A stretch of 64,000 nucleotides of DNA, taken from contig OX327702.1 in the NCBI GenBank assembly GCA_946807835.1, positions 5,890,001 through 5,954,000 of the forward strand. Direction: 5' to 3'. Positions 1 through 11,028 of the stretch are shown here, piece after piece. Each line of letters begins with the position of its first letter. The first letter of the stretch is position 1. Source of the DNA: Ailanthus altissimus (lineage: Eukaryota > Streptophyta > Magnoliopsida > Sapindales > Simaroubaceae). Below the pieces are notes generated by a model that was not told where the DNA came from, searched no databases, and worked only from the letters and a program-made list of their open reading frames with translations. The translations under genes were made by a program, and so were the position numbers.

Positions 1-613
1 CTTCATTCTCTCAAAAAGACAATGAAACCTTATATCAAGCATGAGAAAGTTTTAAAGAGTTGCCAAATCTGTGCCCTCACCATGGATATAAAAATTAGTG
101 CTTGGTTAGCTATTTTTATGAGGGACTCACAATTAGAGAACGTCAATTTTTAAGATAATGTGTAATGAGGAGTTCCTTCACAAAGATCCTGAGGAAGCCA
201 TAGAATTTCTTATTGACTTAGCCGAAAAAGTTCATATATGGATTGGACCTAACACTACTGAAAGTACAAATAAGTCACGACCTAGTGGTATTTTTCATCT
301 TAGGAAAAAGGATAACCTTAAAGCCCATTTAAAGGTCTTAACTAGGGAGTTAGAGGCTTTGAAAACAAAATATATGAGAGTCAACTACACGGTTGCTAAG
401 GTTGAGTTACATGATGTCTATTTTGTCTATAGAGGAGCAAAATTCTTAGCTCAAGATTACCCCACTTATAGTGAGATGAGAGGAATATATATGGAACAAT
501 GTAATGCCCTAAGGATGTCCAAAAAGCCTTATTCACCCTACTCTAAAACCTATAATCCTAGCTGGAGAAACCAACTAAACATAAGACTTGGGTGCTTGTT
601 GCACTTAATATAA
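1..613 (+). pseudogene. gag fragment of the Athila-like element
   Basis: An open frame from 158 to 613 continues, across a frame break, gag-like sequence that begins at or before base 1. It contains the DPEEAIEFLIDLAEKVH and TESTNKSRPSGIFHL blocks typical of this gag family, which forms the particle shell and binds RNA. The zinc-knuckle region (about 410-475) reads YFVYRGAKFLAQDYPTYSE. Where the family has Cys at the two knuckle positions and before PTYSE, this copy has Tyr, so zinc binding is lost. The changes fit TGT to TAT. The frame ends in a stop at 611-613. Confidence 0.8.
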
Positions 614-1192
614 TGGACGACCAGCCAGGAGTCCTTTAGAGAATACAATACAAACATTTATGGAGGCACAAAGTAAGACTAATAAAAAATTTAAAATAAT
701 TCTTGTACAAGTGGTAGACAAAAACAAAGAAATCAAAAGTTAAATCATGAAGCTGACCAATTCCTTAACTGTACAAGAGCGAGGTAAATTTTCATCTCAA
801 CCTCAATCCAATCCAAAAGGACAATTCATGACACAAGCTTCTTTCTGACGCACAAAATCTCAAAGAAGTCAATGCCATTACTACTCGAAGTGGTAAGATT
901 GCAAGTGAGTCTACTTCTGAAATTAACACATCTATAAGTTGTAAAGATGTCCCTTTGAAAAAAAGGCCAGAGTGAAAAAAGAGCCTGAAAAAAAGTTTTC
1001 AATCCCTTTTCCTCAAGCTCTTCGACTAGTTGAAAAAAATTCAAAAATTCAAGGTGAGATTTTAGAATATTTAAAACAAGTTATGATTAATCTTCTATTG
1101 TTGCATTTGATTAAGGGGGTTCTAACTTATGCTAAAGTCATTAAGGATCTATGCACTATTAAAAAAAACACCATGTAAAGAAAATTACATTT

Positions 1193-1660
1193 GTGGCAAA
1201 ACAGGTAAGTGCAATGATTAAACAAAAGACACCACTCAAGTATAAAGACCCAAGATGTCCTATAATCTCCTGCCAAATTGGAACACATGAGTTTGGTCAA
1301 GTTTTATTGGACTTAGAAACAAGTGTAAATTTAATGCCTTATTCTATTTACTTACAATTGGGACTTGGTGAGATTAAACCTACATCTGTTGTCTTATAAT
1401 TAGCTGACCGATCAATCAAGAAACCATGGGAAATAGTAGAAGATGTTTTGTTGTAAATTGATAAATTTTACTACCTTGTTAATTTTCTTCTTTTAGATAC
1501 TCATTATGTTGTTAATATGGAGTCAAAAATCTCTCTTATTTTGAGGAGACCTTTTATTGCCACTGCTAATGCTCTTATTAATTGCAGAAATGGTCTAATG
1601 AAATTATCTTTTGGGAATATGACTCTTGAGGTGAACATTTTCCATATTGGCAAGTAACCA
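1193..1660 (+). pseudogene. Aspartic protease remnant of the Athila-like element
   Basis: The frame at 1193-1399 reads through a retroviral-type aspartic protease start (GTHEFGQVLLDLETSVNLMPYS), where the active-site triad region is normally DLGAS or DSGAS. Here it is DLETS, so the catalytic loop is damaged. Homology continues after a stop near 1397 to about 1660 (a DRSIKKP block, then a block around ILRRPF). The enzyme would cleave the Gag-Pol polyprotein. The preceding segment 614-1190 holds the low-complexity linker, including the NAITTRSGK-type block. Confidence 0.75.
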
Positions 1661-1684
1661 CGAAAAGAAGATGAATGCTATCAT

Positions 1685-3586
1685 TTGTATATGATAGACA
1701 CACTTGTAGCGGAGGAAGTTTATAAAAATCATAGCTCTAATTCTTTAAAAAACCTCTTTGATTTTGATTTTGAAGAATTGTATTATCCTGATAAAATAAC
1801 TGATGTGTTTAGTATTCATTACTCACAAGGTAAAGGGACTCGATTTTGGCAGCTATACTTTGAAGAGTTGCCACGAGTGAGGGAGAAATCGAAACCATCA
1901 AACCGTGAGACATCACACGTTAAGCTTTCTCCACTACCCAAAGGTTTGAAACACGTATTCTTGGGACCATGTGATACCTTTCCTATCATCATTTCTTTTA
2001 AACTTAGTGCTAAACAAGAGGAAAATTTGATAAAATTGTTAAAAGAACATAAATCTGCACTAAGTTGGACCATAGCTGATATTAAAGGTATTTTTCTATT
2101 AATATGCTCCCATAGAATTCATTTAGAGGAAGGTGCCTAACTCTGTAGGGACCCACAAAAAAGACTTAACCTAACAATGAAAGAAGTAGTGAAGAAAGAG
2201 GTCTTGAAACTATTAGAAGCTGATATAATCTACCCAATTTCTGATAGTCAATAGGTAAGTCCAACTCAAGTAGTTTCTAAGAAATCTAGGATTACTGTTG
2301 TGAAAAATGAGAATAAAATATCGGTTCTAACTAGGGTAATAAGTGGTTGGAGAATGTGCATTGATTATAGAAAATTAAACACAGCCACTAGAAAAGATTA
2401 TTTTTCATTGCTTTTTATTAACTAAATTTTAGAATGTGTAGCTGGACATCCCTTTTATTGCTTTCTTGATGGGTATTTAGAATATTACCAGATTGAGATA
2501 ACTATAGAAGATCAAGAAAAAAACCACTTTTACATACCCTTTTGGTACTTATGCTTTTCTTATAATGCCATTTGGATTATGTAATGCACCAGCTACTTTT
2601 TCAGCATTATATATTGAGTATTTTCTTTGATATGGTTGAAAAATGCATGGAAGTTTTATGGATGATTTGACTGTTTTTTGTAATTCTTTTGATCTATGCC
2701 TACTTAACTTGAAAGCTGTTTTGAGTAGGTGTGAAGAAAAATGACTTGTGCTAAATTGGGAGAAATGTCATTTCATTGTAGCTTCGAAAATTATTTTGGG
2801 GCACATTGTATCTAAAAGAGGGATAGAGGTTGACAAGGCCAAAATTGAATTAATTTCTAAATTACCTACACCTAAAACAGTAAAAGATGTCTGATTTCTT
2901 GGACACGCTGGCTTTTACAAAAGGTTTATACAAAATTTGTCTACCATATCTAGACCATTGTGTAACCTTTTGCTAAAAGATACAGAATTTACATGGACAC
3001 AAGAGTGTGAGGAGACATTCTAAACACTCATTACCAAACTCACCACCGCTCCTATTATGCAATCACCGGATTGGAACCTCCAATTTCAAATTATGTGTGA
3101 TGCTAGTAATTATGTTGTAGGAGCAATTCTTGGGCAACGAATGGAGAGGAAACCCTTTGTTGTTTATTATGCTAGTAGCACTTTGAATGATGCTTAGATG
3201 AATTACACTACTATTGAAAAAGAACTACTGCTGTTATTTTTTCCTTAGAAAAATTTCGTTCTTATTTGATTGGTTCACTTATTGTTATTTTTACTGACCA
3301 CGCGGCCCCTAAGTACCTTCTTTATAAGAAGGATGCTAAAGCCTGTTTAATTAGGTGGATTCTTCTTTTGCAGGAATTTGATCTAGCCATCAAAGATAAG
3401 AAAAGCATTGAAAATGTTATTGTTGATCATCTATCTCGCCTGGAGTTCATTGACTCCACTGATTTGCCACCTATTCGAGATCATTTTCCTGATAAACATC
3501 TTTTTAATATAAGCCAAATACCTTGGTATGCATATATCGTAAATTATTTGATTTGTGGTGAACTTCTATCTAACTGGAGTGCATAA
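1685..3586 (+). pseudogene. Reverse transcriptase-RNase H remnant of the Athila-like element
   Basis: The open frame 1685-2140 is the PR-RT connecting region (SAKQEENLIKLLKEHKSALSWTIADIKGI). RT follows from about 2150 with GWRMCIDYRKLNTATRKD near 2345-2400, a SFMDDLTVFC catalytic core near 2650-2680, and the SKRGIEVDKAKIELISKLPTP block near 2810-2870. RNase H resumes as an open frame at 3266-3586 with [11 protein letters not shown] and the terminal VDHLSRLE block. At least four stops and several frameshifts occur. One (2252-2254) is TAG where the family has Trp in WVSP. The FMDD pair is intact but the protein cannot be made. Confidence 0.82.
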
Positions 3587-3599
3587 GATAAGCGTAAGT

Positions 3600-4815
3600 T
3601 CTTGGTTGAGGTACGTAATTTTTATTGGGATGATCCATATCTTTTCAAATACTATCCTGACCAAATTATGAGATGTTGCATTCCTAAAAATGCAATTTCT
3701 AGTGTCTTAAATTTTTGCTATAGCGCTGCTTGTAGTGGTCATTTTTCTATGAAGAAGACAGCTGCGAAAATTTTATAATGTGGTCTTTAATTGCCCACTT
3801 TGTTCAAAGACGCTACTAATTTTTGTCGTTCCTGTGAAAATAAGTTAAGTGCTTTATCTGAAAGACATATGATGCCTCTTAACCTTATTATTATTATTGA
3901 GATATTTAATTGTTGGGGTATCGATTTTATAGGTATTTTTCCCTAATCTTTTTATCTACATTTACATCATTCTAATTATTGACTATGTATCAAAATGGGT
4001 GGAAGCTGTAGCTTGTCGTACTAATGATAATACAGTTATAGTATAATTTTTAAAAGAAAATGTGTTATCTAGGTACGGTACGTCACGTGTCATCATTAGT
4101 AATCAAGGAACACATTTCTGTAATCGTGTTTTTGAAACTTTGATGTGCAGGTATGGTGTTCTTCACAAAGTTTTCACTGTATACTATCCACAAATAAATG
4201 GACAAGCCGAGCTAATAAATAGAGAGGTTAAACAGATTTTAGAAAAGACGGTTAACCCGAATCGTAAAGATTGGTCTACATCTTTCTGATGCATTATAAA
4301 CATATCGCATTGCATATAAAACCATCTTAGGAATATCTCCATACTGGCTTGTTTATGGGAAAGTTTGTCATTTATCTGTTGAGTTAGAGCATAAAGCTTA
4401 TTGGGTTGTCAAAGCCTTTAACTTTGATTTGAGTGCTGCAGGTCTTCAGAGAAAGTTACAATTGTCAGAAATAGAAGAGTTACGAAATGATCGATATGAC
4501 AACTCTAAAATTTACAATGCTAAAATGAAAGCAGCTCATAACAAACAGATCTCAAAGAAACACTTCGAGCTAAATCAACGGGTCTATCTTTATGATTCTC
4601 GATTGCATTTACACCATAAAAAATTGAGATTTCGATGGACTGGTCCATTTATGATAAGGCGCGTTTTTTCTAATGGTGCTGTCAAAATTGAGGACTCCAC
4701 TGATGAGAGAACTTTTAAAGTGAATGGACAGCAATTAAAAAGCTATGTGAAAAAAGTAGACCATTCTATATACTTAAACGAAATCTCTCTTGTAGATCTT
4801 ATCTATCATAATTGA
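3600..4815 (+). pseudogene. Integrase remnant of the Athila-like element
   Basis: The segment carries an integrase core with WGIDFIG (first catalytic Asp, about 3920), SKWVEAVACRTND (about 3990-4025), IISNQGTHF (about 4092-4118) and GQAELINREVKQILEKTVNPNRKDW (4200-4275). The second catalytic Asp of the DDE triad is Asn here (GAT to AAT). The last frame (4429-4815) is the C-terminal domain, with RWTGPFMIRRVF and FKVNGQQLKSY. Coding homology stops at the TGA after 4812. Confidence 0.8.
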
Positions 4816-5830
4816 TCAAGTTCAATGTATCTGTACTAATAACTATTCTTAAGAACTAATAAATTTAATTTGTTGACTTAGAACAACTCAAAATCTAAGA
4901 TCAACAATATGTTTCCTTGAAGCGGCTATTATAAAATAATAATAGTAAAATTTTTAAATTATTTATTTAATTTTATTTTCTAATTGATACATCACTTTTT
5001 TATTAGATAAATGAACAATATAATTAATTAATTTGAGAATTATGAATGCTTAAGATATATATTATTTAGAATAAGAAAGTCTTAATAGTGATTTGGAATA
5101 TGTAATATTACTTTTATTAAAACTTGTAATAGCTTTAATCATACCTAATAGTAACTTACATCTAATGTTAAATTCTGAATATCCCTCTCCAGTTTAAATA
5201 AAAATAAAAATAAAAAACACTTCTAATCTCCGTAGCATGGAGCACGTTTACATAAAGAGCTGCCACTAACTATACATAGATGATTAATCAAAATATTTTA
5301 TATATTCATATATGACTATTTGATCCAATAATTGGGGAACTAGTGTTATTTGTATGTGGCTAAAAATGGTCCATAAAATGGCTGTAATGATTTATTCTGT
5401 TGCTAGTGCATTCCCCTGGCAATGGCCTCGTCTAATTAATTACATATATGTAAGTGCAATTTGAAGTACTAATAATATATATAATAATTGCATTCGTAAT
5501 CATAATAACAAAATCAATTGCGCCATTATAACAATTACTATTGCATTCTTTATTTTTTTTTTGCATATCTCCATAAGCCTAAGAATAATATATTCCGGCA
5601 ACAGGATGTAATTTTATTTATATATGTTGCTAAACAGAACCAAACAAGGTCAAGTTCAATGAATTTTCTTTTCTCTTTCTTCTCACTTACAACCACCACC
5701 CCTTTTTTCTTTCTCTTCTTTTCTTAATCTTTTCTTTTTCTATTAAAATAAAATTTCATCCGAATTGTTTTTTTAGAAAATAAATCTAATTTTTGATTGA
5801 GTATTTTGAATAATATTTTACTTGTGCGAG
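4816..5830. other. AT-rich spacer without recognised gene
   Basis: No protein homology or RNA gene was recognised on either strand. The first few hundred bases could include the untranslated 3' region and LTR of the preceding gypsy element, but no matching copy exists in the window. The open frame at 5518-5727 is T-rich and has no recognisable domain. Confidence 0.5.
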
Positions 5831-5835
5831 TGCAA

Positions 5836-6030
5836 AAATTCTCTAGGTTAGGTGTGGTGAAAGTTGAGTATTGATTTGGGTATTTTTGTAGATGACTTAG
5901 ACGTTGATTTGGGTATAGTGAATGCTGAGTGTTGATTTAGGTATTTTTTTAGACGACTTGGGTTTGGTGAAATTGGATGTTAATTTGGGTACTTTTACAG
6001 ATAATTTGGGTGTGGTTAAGAATAGTTGGG
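5836..6030. repeat. Degenerate tandem repeat, about three units of 55-65 bp
   Basis: The phrase TTGATTTGGGTATTTTTGTA followed by GATGACTTAG and a GTGGTGAA-type block recurs about three times with substitutions and length changes. The region lies in AT-rich spacer, has no coding potential and looks like a decayed minisatellite. Confidence 0.65.
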
Positions 6031-6489
6031 ATTTAAGATTTTTTTATCCAGCAAAATAAAAATAAAAAAAGAAAAGTTGGAAATATTAAAAAGATAAGGA
6101 CAATAATTTGTTTTTTATATTTTATATACTTTAATTCAATAATTAACAACGATTAAAATTTGGTAGGGGAAGGGACGGTAAAAAACTATATTAAAATTTG
6201 TTCATATTGTGAAGGATTTGGTAAAATTTGAAGTAAGTTTAGTACTTTAATATACAAAATTAAAACTTACAAAGAATTTAGTACAGGTATAAGTTTAATA
6301 AAAACTTTGCGGATACCCACAATGAGTATTTGCACATAATACATTTTTAAAAAAATAAATTTAAAAATAAAAATATGAGTTAATTTTTTTTTTTACATTT
6401 GCTTTTATCTCACATCAAAAAGTTTTGATTTAGTTTGACGTCGCTCATACCGTTCAATAAAAAATAAATAAAATTAGTTCAAAAGGACT

Positions 6490-7680
6490 AATGATTATAA
6501 TTGAAATTGAAACTGAAATTATAGGATTTAACGTAATTAAAATTAATTTTAAAATTATAATATTTAACGTCATTAAAATTATATTACAATTGAAATTAAA
6601 CATTTAACGTAATTGAAATGAGAATGAAATTAGATTTAGAATGATAACTTTTAATGTAACTGAAATTAAAATTAGATTTAAAATTATAATATTTAATACA
6701 ATTAAAATTGAATTTAGAATTATAATATTTTAAGTAAATAAAATTAGAATTAAACATTTAACTATCAAAATTAAAATTAAAATTATAAGATTTAATGTAA
6801 TTAAACTCGAAAATAGATTTAGAGTTATGACATTTAACGTAATTAAAATCAAAATTGGATTTAAAATTATGACATTTAACATAATTAAAATCGAAATTGA
6901 AATTAGAATTACGACATTTAACATAATTGAAATTGAAATTAGAATTACGACATTTAACATAATTGAAATTGAAATTAGAATTAAAATTAGAATTATAGTA
7001 TTTAATATAATTGAAATGAAAATTAGATTTAGAATAATAATATTTAATGTAATTGAAATCAAAATTGAATTTGAAATTATAATATTTAATATAACTGAAT
7101 TTAATATTAGATCAAAATTATAATTTTAATGTAATTGAAATCGAAATTGGAATTGGAATTTAATAGTTAACATAATTAAAATCAAAATTAAATTTTGAAT
7201 TATAATATTTAATGTAATTAAAGTTAAAAATTAGAATCGAAATTATAAATTTTAATATAATTTTAATCGAAACTTGATTTAGAATTATAACATTTAATAT
7301 AAGTGAAATCAAAATTAGAATTAAAATTATAATATTTTAACGTAATTGAAATCAAAATTAGAATATGAATTATAATATTTAACATAATTGATATCGAAAT
7401 TAGAATTATAATTATAGCATTAATGTAATTGAAATCGAAATTAGATTTAGAATTATAATATTTAACGTAATTAAAATTAAAATTAAATTTAAAATTATAA
7501 CATTTAACGTAATTGAAATTAAAATTAAATATTTAACATAATTGAAATTATAATATTTAACGTAATTAAAATTGAATTTGAATTTGAAATTATAACATTT
7601 TATGTAATTAAAATTAAAATTAAAATTATAACATTTAACGTAAATAAAATTATAATTATAATTGATATTATTTTAATTGC
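6490..7680. repeat. AT-rich minisatellite with about 36-42 bp units built of 6-bp steps
   Basis: The block is an array of about 28-32 variant units, each opening with ATTTAACGTAATT or a close variant (ATTTAACATAATT, ATTTAATGTAATT), followed by several GAAATT, AAAATT or GAATTA hexamers. Units differ in length by multiples of about 6 bp, for example 36 against 42. Because 36 and 42 are multiples of three, long spurious open frames appear on both strands (6730-7062 minus, 6827-7123 plus). These are low-complexity Ile/Asn/Glu-type peptides and are not genes. Confidence 0.9.
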
Positions 7681-8170
7681 TATTTTTATGAATTTTTAAT
7701 TAAATTAATATTATAATTTTATTTTTTTATTATAATAATTTAAAACCTGTTTAAAATCTACAAATAATTCGTTGCTAGTTTGGTAAAAAATACTTACCCA
7801 CAAATACAAGTTTGATATTGGTATTTCAAACTCACAATAAATTTGAAAAAGATTTTATATTTTATTTTTTAAACAAATATAGATACAAATTTAAAAATAT
7901 CTGATTCAAATTTAATTTGCTACCACCCCTAATAATGGGCTGGTTCTTCGAGGGATGGGGCAAGGGGGAAACAAAATTAAAATCTAAGGGGAGGGAAGTG
8001 GTGAGTGGAGTAGGGAAAAATGAAAATGAAAATTTAAAATATTTTTCTTATTTTTAATATAAAATTAATAATCACCAAATTTTCTTAATTTTAATATCTA
8101 AATTATTATACCTGTCAAATTAAGCACTGATCAAATGTCACATAAAATTGTTATTATAAAAGCACAAAAA

Positions 8171-8193
8171 TATATATATATATATATATATAT
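8171..8193. repeat. (TA)n microsatellite
   Basis: About 11 uninterrupted TA dinucleotides. Confidence 0.9.
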
Positions 8194-8394
8194 TAGAATC
8201 TCATAACAGTAGGAATTAAAGTGAATTTGTTTTTATAAAAAACAAAAAGTTACAATGGTGAATTTTAATTTTTTGAGGGACCTAAAAGACATTTTCTATC
8301 TATTTAACATTACTTAATAAAATCATATACAGAATATAGTATACAAGATATGCTATACTCACAAGTAATCTGATCTTATTAGACAAGGTAGGAG

Positions 8395-8417
8395 TATATT
8401 ATATATATATATATATA
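8395..8417. repeat. (TA)n microsatellite
   Basis: About 11 AT dinucleotides flanked by ATT and AAAATAAATA. Confidence 0.85.
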
Positions 8418-8984
8418 AAATAAATAACCGCTCTTAAGTTATAAATTAAGCTACCAATCAAGAACTAAAATATATTCTTATTTTGTAGATTGAAGTTTAT
8501 AATTTTATAATTTAAAACCTGCCATGTTTATTGTTTATTATTTATTATTATTATTAATATATATGTTTTATTTCAGTTAACTTTTTTTAACTTTAAACTG
8601 ATTAGATTTTTATAAAAAGAAGAGGAAAAAGAAGTGGTTTAAAGTTGTAATTAATTGGAAAGAGAAAAAAAAGTAATGGGGGGACATTTAAATCACAAAA
8701 TATAAAACTTTGAAGATATAGTGGAGAACAATCTTTTTCCGATGCTTTGGAATGTCTTGTCGCTTTGGTAAATAGAGTGATTAATTTCTCGAGGGTATGA
8801 TTACTTGAGAGAGATTTACTTTATTAAAGATTTGCATCCATCAATTTATCATATTCATAATCTTGTAAAATATGCCTAAATATTATAGATGATCATCCTT
8901 GTGAATTGATAGATGGTTCTATCCTCATTATACCTATCATCATATGGTTATATTTGATTCACCTTTCTTATCTGCTAACTCTAA

Positions 8985-9310
8985 TTTTTTTTTTTTAACG
9001 AAGAAGAAGGTGGCTTATTATTCATATGTAAAATCAGCACAAATACAAAGAAATCTTTTCGAAGCATGAAATTAATATCAATATCACTATATTTAGCCAG
9101 ACAATGAGCTACTGTATTTCCACTATAACTAAAATATTTGCATGAGACATTTTTTTAATATCATTTAACTGCCATTGTTTGGGGTGATTTCAACGGGACA
9201 GATTGAAATTCAAAGAGCAAAAACCCACTGACTCAATAACAATTATAGAATCCTCTACAATGTTCTGAAATAACATGAGATTTCTAGCTGCCAATTCTAC
9301 AACTACTAAT
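8985..9310 (-). mobile_element. 5'-truncated LINE remnant with RNase H-like domain and poly(A) end
   Basis: On the minus strand, 9310 to about 9045 translates, with frame breaks, into pieces of the RNase H-like domain found in plant L1-type elements: a VEDSIIVIES block (the acidic D-S motif) and an SGNTVAHCLAKYSDID block matching the N-x-x-A-H-x-L-A signature. It ends next to a run of T on the + strand (about 8985-8997), which is a poly(A) tail on the minus strand. This order fits the 3' end of a 5'-truncated LINE. It could instead be a fragment of a host RNase H-like gene, but the adjoining poly(A) favours a LINE. Confidence 0.5.
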
Positions 9311-10218
9311 CTAAGTATCTTTTTAACTAATATTTTGTTGTACAAAATACAAAAAATAAAAATAAAAATTGGGACCTATTTTAGTTCCGTTGTCTTAAAA
9401 AATTTCGATGCAACCATTTGAAATAGAATTTTCTTTTTTTTTCTAAATATTATTTGAGATAAAAGTTAAAAGTCTTAAAATAAAAATTAAAGAGAAACGA
9501 ACTAAGGTATTTTATTTTAATATTCCTTTTTGTAAAATAAATCTCTATCTTTTAACCTTAGATTTTATTCTTGAGTTTTGTTTGTCAAAAAAAGAATTGT
9601 AAGATTTTATAAAGAAATGGAGAGAACATGATGATATTTCCATTCAATATTCCATTTGCATGCATGGCTTGATGGCATCATATAATTTGTTATCAAGCTA
9701 GAGATATATTTGTAATTTAGGAGTATACAATGACAACATTAATTATCATAGTTCATGAGTTTCTTTATTAATTTGTCAACAATATAAATAATATTGATCA
9801 TGATTGCAAATTCAACAAACTATGAAAGTTGACAAAATCATTGAAACCCATTTACAGCCTCAAGCTAAAATTTTATTTTTAGACTTTTAACTTCTATTTA
9901 AAATTTTTTTAAAAAAAAAAAACTTTAATCTTGGCTGCAGTGTAAAATAGGTTATAAATGTTTTATAAAAAAAAATTGTGCATTAAAAAAAAAGCTGAAA
10001 AGGTTTCTAGATTAGTAGTTAGTGACTTGATAGTAAAGCAAGATAAATTAAAGGACATTGTGGTTATTTTATTTTTAAAAGTAAATTTATAGATATTGGT
10101 AATTAAAAATCGCATTTGAGTGTGGTTTTAAATCGATATTAATGAGTCCAGAGAAACAAAAAAAAACAAAGAAAAGAGAGGCTTGGGACACAACAGAGTC
10201 GATTTCTAGGCTTTAAGG
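9311..10218. other. AT-rich spacer
   Basis: No open frame with recognisable domain, RNA gene or clear repeat was found. It contains scattered poly(A) and poly(T) runs (for example near 9906-9920 and 9985). Confidence 0.5.
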
Positions 10219-10661
10219 TTGCAATCCCCAAAGAGTCAGGTTGCACTAACCCGAGGTCGTGGTGGTGTCATGGCACAAAGGTTTTTTTTAGTACTATTTT
10301 TTTTTATTTTTAAGTTTGTTCAAGATTTCTTTGAATGTGAATTTCTAATTCAAGTTGATTTAAGATTTTTAAGAATGTTAAAGAGTTTATGTAAATCATT
10401 GTTATGCCTTAGGGTTGTCAATGTATCAAGAATAATGAAAATAAAGAGTTTTGAGAGTGTTTAAGTGCTTAGTGTATAAGAGAGTTATTATAGATCTTTG
10501 GAGAGTTCGTTCTATTATGTATTCCTTACAAATCTCTTAAGTGGTTCTTGTAATCATTGAGTGATTTGTGAGTATCACTAAGTAAAAAGATAGAAAAAAA
10601 AAACAATAGAAAAAAAAAAGAGAAAAAAAAAGGCCAGAAATTTGTTGCAAATTCTAAATTT

Positions 10662-10789
10662 TGAATTTCATCAGTTCGTCAACAACTTTGAACCAAATTT
10701 CTCATAAATGTTACTAATTTAGAATTTCATCAGTTCGTCAACAACTTTGAACCAAATTTCTCACAAATGTTACTAGCATCATTTTCTTA
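10662..10789. repeat. Direct repeat, two copies, 69-bp spacing, in gypsy leader
   Basis: The block beginning ATTTCATCAGTTCGTCAACA and running through the next roughly 38 bases occurs twice with a 69-bp offset and one visible difference (CTCATAAATG against CTCACAAATG). It lies between the presumed 5' LTR area and gag. The near identity points to a recent local duplication or a duplicated leader signal. Confidence 0.85.
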
Positions 10790-11028
10790 AGGATATATTC
10801 ATGAATTGTGTGACTTGTCTTGGTTGCTTCTTATATTGAATTGCCACTTGAATCTTGATTATTCTTGAGTCTGATTAAGGGTGAAAAGAAGACGCTTGAG
10901 TGGGAAAAGGCAAAGAGTGATAAGAACATAAAAGGGTAAAAGCCGTTTAAATGCTAAACACGAGAGTAAGTAAATTTTCTTGAGTGAAACATGTGAGGGA
11001 GTGCTTGTGAGGTCTTAACTGTATTTGT

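Larger units (their letters stand above)
1..4815 (+). mobile_element. Decayed Ty3/gypsy retrotransposon, Athila/Tat-like, 5' end outside window
   Basis: The domain order gag, protease, reverse transcriptase, RNase H, integrase on the + strand is the Ty3/gypsy order. Conserved blocks recognised in translation include a gag tail, the NAITTRSGK-type linker (about 860-900), an FMDD reverse-transcriptase core (about 2655), an RNase H block beginning FTDHAA (about 3290) and an integrase block ending in a GQAELINRE-type motif (about 4200). Wording of these blocks fits the Athila/Tat branch without chromodomain. The reading frame is broken by many stops and shifts. Neither LTR could be placed: the 5' end lies before base 1 and no repeat pair is visible after 4815. 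Class assignment is firm, lineage is from family knowledge. Confidence 0.88.
7681..8984. other. AT-rich spacer with two microsatellites
   Basis: No gene was recognised. A short GC-richer stretch near 7925-8010 (GGGATGGGGCAAGGGGGAAA) has no identifiable function. The rest is poly(A/T)-rich sequence. Confidence 0.5.

Noticed and set aside
6730..7123. Long open frames on both strands (110 and 98 codons)
   Set aside because: They are produced by the 36/42-bp minisatellite and encode only low-complexity peptides.
10219..10464. 81-codon frame upstream of the chromovirus gag
   Set aside because: Its sequence is Phe/Leu-rich without a domain and lies in the non-coding leader.
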